Made by a program: the position numbers and the translations under genes | Source of the DNA: Selaginella moellendorffii | Lineage: Eukaryota > Streptophyta > Lycopodiopsida > Selaginellales > Selaginellaceae | Direction: 5' to 3' | Assembly: GCF_000143415.4 (NCBI RefSeq) | Contig: NW_003314270.1 | Span: 1,419,048 to 1,483,047, forward strand | DNA: 64,000 bases | In this document: positions 55,502 to 64,000 of the stretch, in pieces | How the letters are laid out: each line of letters opens with the position of its first letter | How positions within the stretch are numbered: the first letter of the stretch is position 1 | Notes under the pieces: generated by a model | Databases searched by the model: none | The model's input: the letters and a program-made list of their open reading frames with translations, nothing else | What the model was told of the DNA's origin: nothing

Positions 55502-58280
55502 ATGGAAGGAAATGGGGGCGAGATGAATGCCAAGCCCGTGGAGGTGATCCAGCTATGGACGGGGCCGAGATCGCTGAGTACAAGCCTCATGTACTCCTTC
55601 GCGCAGGTGGAGATCTAGATTTCTTGAGCTTGCTTTGCTCCCGTGAGTAATTTCGCGATATTTATCATCGCTGTGATGCCAGCGAGACGATACCGAGGTG
55701 CTGGATGAGCCGCTCTATGCGCATTACCTGCGCGTCAGCGGCGCGGAGAGGCCATATCGGGACGAGCTCTTGACGGAAATGGTGAGAAGTTCGCCTCTTC
55801 TTTCTTCTTGGAGCCCCTTATTTCGAAGTTTGGTGTGAGTAGGAGTCGGATGGGAGCAAAGTCGTGGAGGCGATCTTCGGTCCATGCAAGATGAAGTATC
55901 GCTTCTGCAAGGTACGAGAAAGCTCACTCCTTGTGAGCATCCACCGATCCAATTCGCTCGAGTTTCTTGCAGCAAATGGCCAAATTCCGGACACCTTGTC
56001 TCACAGATGACATTCTCAAGGGGAAGCATGTCATTCTTATCAGAGATCCGCTGGCGATTCTCGTAAGTTCCTCGTACAATGAATGTTTGAGGTCGGTGTC
56101 TCACGCTTCGTGTTTGTGTACAGCCTTCTTTCGATGATGTTGTTCCCGCGACTCTCAAGGATCTCCAATGGTCGTCGCTTCTCAGTATGTACAGTGACCT
56201 CCAAAGCATTGGAGAAAGTCCACCCGTGATTGACGCGTCAGACCTTCAAAAGGATCCCGAGGTATGACTTCCACGTTTCTCACAGATTATCATTGGTGCT
56301 CTCTTTTTCTTTTCTATCTTCCACGCTTCTCACAGATTACTATTGGTGCTCTCTTTTGCTTTTCTATCTACAGGGCGTTCTACGAGCTTTGTGCGCGGCA
56401 CTTGGCATGGACTTCCAACATGCCATGCTCAAGTAACTTGGATCTTTCTTTTCTCTAGTTTTTTCTTTTGGTTGACTCAAACTGTGAAACTTTTAGGTGG
56501 AATGCTGGTCCCAAACCAGAGGATGGGATGTGGGCAAAGTGGTGGTATAGCTCTGTTCACAGGTCTACGGAATTCTCGCCATTGCCGCTCCATCCACGAA
56601 AGGTCTGTATTTACCTTTGAGAGATCCTGTCTAAGTATACTGGATATTTCTTCGTTCTTTTGCAGCCTTTCCCAAAGGCTTTATATACACTCTTGGAGGA
56701 ATGCCGACCAATTTATAAGATGCTTAAGCGGCATGCTTTGCAGCCACAGGCACCCGAGGCTCCACCATTGCCGGTGCCGTCCAACAAGAATATCTTTGCC
56801 TGGGTCGGAGACGAGATAGTTCCCCGAGATGACGCTAAGGTACAAACCTCTTTTCTAACCTGGAGCTTCTTTTGTTTAGATTCTCGTCCTATCAGGTTTC
56901 TGTGTTTGATTCTATCGTGCAAGGTGGAGACGGTGTCTGGGAAGGGCTCCGCATTTACAAAGGGAAGGTTTTCAAGCTGGGGGAGCATTTAGACAGGTTA
57001 GAGAATTTCTTTTTCTTTCGAATTTGACATCCATGCTTGAACAGGTTGTTTGATTCGGCCAAGGCGATGGCATTCACAAACCTTCCGAGCCGTGACTTTG
57101 TAAGAAACCTTGTTCGAGACTCGGATTACTAACGCGTGAGTTTGCAGGTGAAACGAGCCTTGTTTTCGACATTGATTATAAACGGGATGTTTGACAACGC
57201 TCACGTTCGTCTCACACTGACAAGAGGAATGAAGGTTTTTTTTCTTGCTTTTGAAATATTAGGAGGCTGTAAACACGTACGCAGTGCTTTTGTATAGGTT
57301 ACGTCTGGAATGAGTCCTGCATTCAACTTGTATGGCTGCACACTTCTAGGTACGAATTTTCTCGACATACAAATACTTAATTGACAGGAGATTCTTCCAG
57401 TTGTCGCTGAATGGAAGCCACCGGTGTATGACAATAGTGGAGGCATTCGATTAATCACTGCTTCAACCCGTAGAAACTCTCCAAACGTAAGTAAGGTCGT
57501 CGGGTTTTGGTTTTTTTAACTTCTGTTGCGTCCCTTGTTGTAAACAGTGCCTAGATTCGAAGATTCACCATAACAATCTCATCAACAACATACTTGCGAA
57601 GGTCTGTTTCTCTGTGATGTCCTTTTCGAAGATTCACGCATAGCGTTTTTCATAGGTGGAGGGAAACACTGCTGGTGTGGACGATGCTATAATGCTCGAC
57701 TGCGACGGCTTTGTGTCTGAAACAAATGCTACAAACATAGTTAAGCTGGGAAAACGATTTGCGATTCTAGATTCTTATCGTTTCTGTTTGACAGTTCATG
57801 GTGAAAAAGGGACGTGTTTTGACGCCCTCGGTGGATTACTGCTTACCAGGAATCACACGAGAAACCGTAACAACTTTCCAACTGAGCTTCCCATCTCATT
57901 AACTCGTTGACTCTCCTTGTCCAGGTTATTGAGCTCGTGAAACAAGAAAAAATCGCAATGATCGAGAGAAGGATTTCATTGACAGAGTTTCACACAGCAG
58001 ACGAGGTAGCTTTAGTAAACCCGTCATCATCTAGATGGACTTAAGAGTTGTGTTCTTCCAACGCTATAGGTGTGGACAACAGGAACAATGGGAGAGATCA
58101 CACCGGTATTTTGCTAGCTTTCCATATCCTTTCATGTGTGAATTTGCAAAACTCCTGATGATCCAGGTCATAGAGATCGATGGCCGACAAATTGGAAGCT
58201 CACGTCGCATTACCTCGAGGATCCAAGCCGCTTATAAAGCTCTCACAGACAAAGAAGGCGAGCCCATCCCTTGCAAGTGA
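55502..58280 (+). CDS. Sulfotransferase-like / class IV aminotransferase fusion (BCAT-like protein)
   Basis: About fifteen exons. The N-terminal part (about 1-250) is a sulfotransferase-like P-loop domain: [29 protein letters not shown] and [18 protein letters not shown]. The C-terminal part is a fold-type IV PLP aminotransferase: [44 protein letters not shown], the Lys-bearing [30 protein letters not shown] and [10 protein letters not shown]. Arabidopsis has the same fusion, named branched-chain aminotransferase-like proteins 1 and 2; their substrate is not established to my knowledge. The Lys in SKIHHNN aligns with the PLP Lys region (normally SKYHHN... or SKH...). The 3' half is duplicated at 60491-60960 and 63405-64000. 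Confidence 0.88.
56265..56375 (+). repeat. Intronic tandem duplication, about 50-bp unit
   Basis: Two consecutive copies of a unit beginning CTTCTCACAGATTA and ending CTTTTCTATC lie in the intron before [11 protein letters not shown], differing at a few positions. Each copy contains a CAG and a pyrimidine tract that could act as a splice acceptor; the second is followed by CTACAG, the acceptor used in my model. Confidence 0.8.
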
Positions 58281-58439
58281 GAGATAGCCAAGTACCATGT
58301 ATTTCTTTTCTCAAGCCACCTTCTCGGTGACTTTAGTCTCGCTTCTCACCGTCTGAAAAGGCCACTTCCTCAGTGGCTTTGGTTTGTTAATCTAAGCTTA
58401 AACTGTGGGTTTAATTGCCTTTTCTTGTTCCATATAAAT

Positions 58440-59110
58440 AGACCTTTTAAGCCTCGACTGAAAAGATTGGCAGCGATGGAGAGCGTGCCCAAGAAGGCTA
58501 AAGGTAACAGTAACGTGATCAAGAAGGGAAAGAACACGAAGAGGCAGTGAGAGGAGGAGGGACAAGCAGGAAGTAATGGCCATCCCAAAGAAAAGTCTGA
58601 GCAGCAAGGTAGCATGTAAAATTGATGAGTTAGATATCACTTAGCATCAAGATTTCTATAACTTCTGGCCGCGACCGACATCCAAGCTATTGATACGGGA
58701 CTACCTCCACTGCGCTAGAGCTCAAGAGCTTTACAGGCTCACCCAAGAGCTCTACTGCATCCAGGAAAGAATAAATTGCTACGATCATGATGAGAGGAAC
58801 GCCCAGCTCTTGGTGGTGATTGGCAAGACAAAATGCCACATGATAAGGTAACTCAAGGACTTTTGCAGCTCTAGAAGATGCACGGGAGACAAGGTCTGAT
58901 ATAGGGTTCAAGTCAAAGAAGGCAAAAACTTTTGCATTCTATTCAAGTACAAGTTTGATAAGACGAGAGTGAGCACGATCTGGGAGATGTCCAAGGAGAT
59001 CCATGCCCAAAATTGCATGAGGAAGACAAATAACATGATTCAAGAGACCCTCTCCTATATATCACTGGGAATGGTTACTTCTCTCCAATCCTTCTGAAGA
59101 GCAATCACTA
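58440..59110 (+). pseudogene. Pseudogene copy of the unknown gene at 61004-61747
   Basis: Starts in the same way as the intact copy (MESVPKKAKGNSNVIKK at 58476) but has a TGA after NTKRQ, more stops (LDIT followed by TAG) and indels. A TATAAATAG box lies just upstream at about 58430-58441. It follows the aminotransferase gene by 160 bp, the same arrangement as in the second copy, so both genes were duplicated together. Confidence 0.82.
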
Positions 59111-60490
59111 TTGATCTAAATTAGTGTATTTATTGATTGTAAGAACATTAGAACCTTTGTAATACAAACCTTTCAATGTATCAAAATGGAGAGTATGAAA
59201 TTTCCTCATCTCTATCTTTCTGTGTTTTGCTTTTTAATCTTACCTTCAACTAAAAGGACCATGCTATAACAAATGGCTCCTTTGAGCAATGTAAGTAGTT
59301 TCCTGCTTTGTCATTAATTAAAAGTTATAATTGTTTCTAATTAGCTAGTGTAGCTAATTGATCCTTTTGGTCAAAATAGACATTTAGTCTAGTGCTATGA
59401 TTCTTGCTTTAGTTGCCAGAGGTTACAAGTTTGATTCTTTGGAGTTCCCCTATCTTCTATTCTAAAATGATGTGATCCTCTTGCATGCCCAAATGAAAAG
59501 AAAATATGAAGTTTCTTACGTCAAAAGTGAAAGCTAGTGAATGCCAATCCATTGTAAGGAAAGGGTCCCTAGATTAAAGCTAGATTAAAATATGGAAAAA
59601 AAACTCACCTAATCTCACCTCTATTTTCCCATTTATTCTGTTCTTCCTGGCTAAGTCGAACAGTTACAAAGGTAAGATTGTCAAGTGTATAGATTTTGCT
59701 AGAGCTCATTTTAGATATCTTTGTATAGGAGCTCAAACTTGAAACTCTGTCTGTCAGTAATGGATAATTGATAATGAGCTTTCTGTGCATGGCACCTTTG
59801 TAAATGGTCTGGTAATTATAATACCTTTATAATGTCAATGAAATCTGGTTTGCTGTGGAAGGCACTAATCAATTTGGTATGATCAGGTGTTCCAGGCAAA
59901 TAAACAATTGGTAAACAAATTGAGTATAATTGGCAACCTTCTCAAAAAAGTGATTACTTTGAACTTTATAAAAAAAATTCATGGATAATTAAAAATTTAT
60001 TTATTTTAATGAGAATATATTATATTATTATTTTATATAATACCGTTTTATAATTAATTGAAAAAATGATAAATTTTTTAAAGAGAAAATTTGTAATTTT
60101 TATAGAAGTTATTCTTGCCTACCCAATGTTAGTATCAATATGAACTCTAGCAAGGGATCCATTGGGATTAAAGCAAGTTGAAAGGGTGTCACTTAAGAAT
60201 GTAATGTCCAAAGTTGGGTTGGTTGATATAGTAATTAAGTATTCCAAGAGTGTTTACCATTGATTATAAGAACACAACAATCCTATAATTGAAACTAACA
60301 TAACAGAATGTATCAAAATGGAGAATAAAAAATAGTGTGAATGACAAAAGATATTTTTAGTTGCTGAATGGTTCAGAAACTAATAAAGGGTTAAACAATA
60401 TTGATCTTTTGCCATTGTGACAGTAAAAAAAGAATATCTAAAAAAAAAATTATATACAATTAACTTTTGATACCCATAATCACATTTGTG
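59111..60490. other. AT-rich gene-free spacer between duplicate blocks
   Basis: Very AT-rich, especially 59960-60120. No open frame with a domain. Phrases such as TTGATTGTAAGAACA and TATCAAAATGGAGA recur at 59130-59190 and 60250-60330, indicating small repeated pieces of the region following the unknown gene. Confidence 0.5.
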
Positions 60491-60960
60491 TAATTTTTGG
60501 TTTTTTAACTTATATTGTGTCCCTTGTTATAAACAATGAATAGATTTGAAGATTCACCATAACAATCTCATAAACAAGATACTTCAGAAACTTAAGCAAA
60601 GCTGTTTTCTCTGTGATGTCCTTTTCAATGATTTGTCTTTCAGCATAGCAGACTCAAGGGCTGCCAAAGTGGCAAAGAAAGACCAAGGCAAGGAAGGACA
60701 AAGAGATCGCACAGAAAAATGCTACAAAAATATTTAAGATGGCAAACCGATTTGTGAATCTAGATTTACATCATTTCTCCTGTTTGACAGTTCATGGTGA
60801 AAAAGGGACGTGTTTTGACACCCTCGCCAGATTACTGCTGACCATAACATCTTCATTAACAGAGTTTCACACAGCAGATGACGTATCATCTAGATGGAAC
60901 ATTCTTCCAATGCTATAGGTGTGGACAACGGGAACAATGGGAGAGCTCACACTGGTTCTT
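60491..60960 (+). pseudogene. Older partial copy of the aminotransferase gene 3' part
   Basis: 60496-60640 matches 57510-57630 (intron and the [10 protein letters not shown] exon), and 60720-60960 matches 57755-58110 with deletions of the VIELVKQ exon and others. Many C-to-T type differences show that it is older than the copy at 63405-64000. Stops occur in frame. It is followed directly by the intact unknown gene, like the original. Confidence 0.82.
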
Positions 60961-61003
60961 GGTGAGTTTTGCCATCACATAATTTCTTGAAAAGGCTTAA
61001 ACC

Positions 61004-61747
61004 ATGGGTTCCGTGAATTGCCTTTTCTTGCTTTATCTAAATAGACCCTTTAGGTTTGACGAAAAGGATTATCAGCTGGACAAGAAGGCCAAAGCTCATA
61101 GCGTGGCAGCGATGGAGAGCGCCAAAGGTAACAGCGACGCGATCAAGAAGGTAAAGAACACGAAGAGGCAGCGAGAGGAGGAAGGACAAGCGGCCAGGGC
61201 CCCAAAGAGAAAGCGCCTTGGGATCCCAAAGAAAAATCAGGTAGCATGTAACATTGATGGGTTAGATATCACTTGGCATCAAGATTTCCATGACTTCTGG
61301 CCGCGACCAACGTCCAAGCTACTGACACCGGACTACCTCCACTGCGCTGGAGCTCAAGAGCTTTACAGGCTCCTCACCCAGGAGCTCTACTGCATCCAGG
61401 AGAGAAGAGATTGCAACGATCATGACAAGAGGAACGCCCAGCTCTTGGTGGTAATTGGCGGGACGAAATGCCACATGATGAGGCGACTTGAGGACCTGTG
61501 TAACTCTAAAAGATGCAGGGAAGAAAAGGTCTGGTATGGGGTTCAAATCAAAGAAGGTGGAAACTTTTGCACGCTATTCAAGTACAAGTTTGATGGGATG
61601 AGAGCGAGAATGATCCGGGAGATGTCCAAGGAAATCCATGCCCAAAACTGCGTGAAGAAGACAAACAACACAATCCAAGAGATCCTGTCCCATATCACGG
61701 GGAATGGTTACTTCTCTCCAATCCGTGTGGAAAGCGTCCACCATTGA
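61004..61747 (+). CDS. Unknown intronless nuclear-type protein, intact copy
   Basis: Open frame of 247 residues; a downstream start at 61112 (MESAKGNSDAIKK, giving 211 residues) is better supported, because that ATG is kept in the sister copy at 58476 while the first is not. The N-terminal part is Lys/Arg-rich with a likely nuclear localisation signal (APKRKRLGIPKKNQ). The rest is a compact mixed alpha/beta-looking domain with DITWHQDFHDFWPRP, YLHCAGAQELYRLLTQEL, RNAQLLVVIGGTKCHMM, KVWYGVQIKEGGNFCTLFKY and several Cys and His. I recognise no family. Intact versus broken sister suggests either constraint or youth. It may belong to a lineage-specific multicopy family. Convergent with the succinyl-CoA ligase fragment. 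Confidence 0.6.
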   Translation: MGSVNCLFLLYLNRPFRFDEKDYQLDKKAKAHSVAAMESAKGNSDAIKKVKNTKRQREEEGQAARAPKRKRLGIPKKNQVACNIDGLDITWHQDFHDFWPRPTSKLLTPDYLHCAGAQELYRLLTQELYCIQERRDCNDHDKRNAQLLVVIGGTKCHMMRRLEDLCNSKRCREEKVWYGVQIKEGGNFCTLFKYKFDGMRARMIREMSKEIHAQNCVKKTNNTIQEILSHITGNGYFSPIRVESVHH

Positions 61748-61838
61748 TCTAAAACAGTGTATTTAATGACTATCAAAATGGAGAACAAAAAATAGTGTGT
61801 TATTTCTCGTCTCTCTCTCTCTCGATCGATCGACATTG

Positions 61839-62663
<825 letters not shown>

Positions 62664-62708
62664 TGTCATGCTCTGGGATTTCATGGCAGACTTCACCTTA
62701 ACCTGTCA

Positions 62709-63280
62709 AAAGAAAGTATACTCAGAACTTAGAAAAGATAAACTTTCAAAGTTATATCTAGAGCACTCCAAGCTCTAGAGAAGAAACTTAGAAGTCCTAG
62801 AGAATAAAACTTAGAGCTTTAAGTCAATCATAGCACCATACAAAACATTTTGCTTTACAGCCCCCTGTGTGTGGGTGGTCCTTGCTACGCATTTCATGAT
62901 CGACCATTCAAAGCTTGTGGTGGTCTAGAGAAGATTTGTAAAATCTCTTTACAGCCTTTAAAAATCTCTCGCTCACAGAGATTTCCTCACAGTCCAGCGC
63001 CAACAAAGAGGCCAGAGAGCTCAGGAGTAGTAGAATAGCAGTAGAGCAAGAGCATCCCCAGCCCCAGCCCCAGCTCAAGGGCCAGGCAGCCAACAAAGCT
63101 CTGTGGCCTCTTTGGACACTGTGAAGGCCATGGTTTTAATTGCAAGTTTGTCCTTCTTGGAAGAAAGAAAAAAAAGGAGAAAAAAAAGAAGAAGAAGAAG
63201 AAGAAGCAAAGATCTCCCCAGCCAGCAGTAGTGGAGGAGTGATTTGAGTGAGTGTAGTGAATGGTGGTTGCTTTCTTCTC
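62709..63280. other. Gene-free junction sequence with AAG microsatellite
   Basis: No gene was recognised. Repeated AGCTCTAGAG/CTTAGA phrases at 62755-62820; a run of purines (AAG/GAA) at 63165-63210. Confidence 0.5.
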
Positions 63281-63283
63281 CAA

Positions 63284-63400
63284 TTTGACACGAGCCCAGA
63301 TCAAGATCTAGTGCTCTGGAGCGCAATGCTCGCCGCCCACAACAGCTGCAGCAGCAACGACGACCCCCGGAGCTCGTTACCTTTCCAAAAATTCGACGAT
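63284..63400 (+). pseudogene. PPR gene fragment (near-identical to 51415-51530)
   Basis: About 115 bp on the plus strand equal the reverse complement of the PPR gene at 50973-53378 near its C-terminal repeats, with one or two mismatches, encoding FDTSPDQDLVLWSAMLAAHN and on to SCSSNDDPRSSLPFQ. It is a recently copied, isolated fragment. Confidence 0.88.
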
Positions 63401-63404
63401 CCCA

Positions 63405-64000
63405 CCCGGAGAGGCACACTGCTTCAACCCGTAGAAACTCTCCAAACGTAAGTAAGGACATCACAGAAAAACAGACCTTCGCAAGTATGTTGTTGATGAG
63501 ATTGTTATGGTGAATCTTCGAATCTAGGCACTGTTTACAACAAAGGGACGCAACATAAGTTAAAAAGTTAAGCTGGGAAAACGATTTGCGATTCTAGATT
63601 CTTATCGTTTCTTCTGTTTGACAGTTCATGGTGAAAAAGGGACGTGTTTTGACGCCCTCGGCGGATTACTGCTTACCAGGAATCACACGAGAAACCGTAA
63701 CAACTTTCCAACTGAGCTTCTCATCTCACTAACTCCTTGACTCTCCTTGTCCAGGTTATTGAGCTCGTGAAACAAGAAAAAATCGCAATGATCGAGAGAA
63801 GGATTTCATTGACAGAGTTTCACACAGCAGACGAGGTAGCTTTAGTAAACCCGTCATCATCTAGATTGACTTAAGAGTTGTGTTCTTCCAACGCTATAGG
63901 TGTGGACAACGGGAACAATGGGAGAGCTCACACTGGTATTTACTAGCTTTCCATATCCTTTCATGTGTGAATTTGCAAAACTCCTGATGATCTAGGTCAT
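63405..64000 (+). pseudogene. Rearranged recent copy of aminotransferase gene 3' part, with inversion
   Basis: 63411-63453 equals 57455-57497 in the plus sense; about 63454-63568 equals 57520-57622 in reverse complement; 63570-64000 equals 57742-58170 in the plus sense, almost without differences. The exon [18 protein letters not shown] is missing. The copy runs off the right edge of the window. Confidence 0.88.

Noticed and set aside
62709-63280. Missing N-terminal exons of succinyl-CoA ligase
   Set aside because: Looked for the CoA-binding Rossmann motifs on the minus strand and found none up to the PPR fragment.

Overview
The window reads as nuclear DNA of a vascular plant with a compact genome. 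I infer a lycophyte of the Selaginella type, most likely S. moellendorffii. The basis is spliceosomal introns mostly of 45-110 bp, very short intergenic gaps, intron-poor PPR genes built only of short S-type repeats, a lycophyte-like CYP74, and plastid proteins of nuclear origin (a four-CRM splicing factor, a PabA-PabB fusion). No RNA gene, CRISPR array or intact transposon was recognised.

Layout. 1-1335 is a decayed copy of 4126-5870. 2.7-5.9 kb holds a divergent pair, a D-aminoacyl-tRNA deacylase (DTD, minus, with an apparent 1-bp frameshift) and a CREG-like gene (plus), followed by a trihelix factor and a small secreted ORF. 5.9-11.95 kb is a CpG-poor, AT-rich desert ending in a foldback repeat. 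12.0-13.1 kb encodes a multi-pass membrane protein. 15.0-17.0 kb encodes an intronless P-loop NTPase joined to a PD-(D/E)XK-like domain, resembling the Crinkler-RHS effector architecture; this is the most unusual gene in the window. On the minus strand, 17.3-19.8 kb holds a remnant of a fungal-type FAD oxidase and a damaged MED25 gene.

20.5-33.2 kb is gene-dense: a hevein-domain/GH17 glucanase, a purple acid phosphatase, two tandem pectin acetylesterases, a PPR gene divergent with THO7, and a leucine-rich-repeat extensin. 34.8-45.3 kb carries the CFM2-like CRM protein (minus), aminodeoxychorismate synthase (folate pathway) and THO5. Two mRNA-export (THO) subunits therefore lie 11 kb apart on the same strand. 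46.8-48.3 kb is a broken THO5 copy invaded by a LINE fragment. 49.2-58.3 kb holds a CYP74 oxylipin enzyme, a second PPR gene divergent with a BRAP2/BRIZ-like ubiquitin-pathway gene, and a sulfotransferase-aminotransferase fusion.

57.5-64 kb is a recent duplication hotspot. The 3' end of the aminotransferase gene recurs twice more. An unknown intronless gene is present as one pseudogene and one intact copy. A 5'-truncated succinyl-CoA ligase alpha gene carries a 40-bp tandem duplication across its splice acceptor. The last 700 bp are a mosaic of PPR and aminotransferase pieces with an internal inversion.

Recurring themes: start codons of divergent genes only 37-56 bp apart, gene fragments dispersed by segmental duplication, and several genes carrying single small lesions. 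The lesions could be real decay, haplotype differences or assembly errors.
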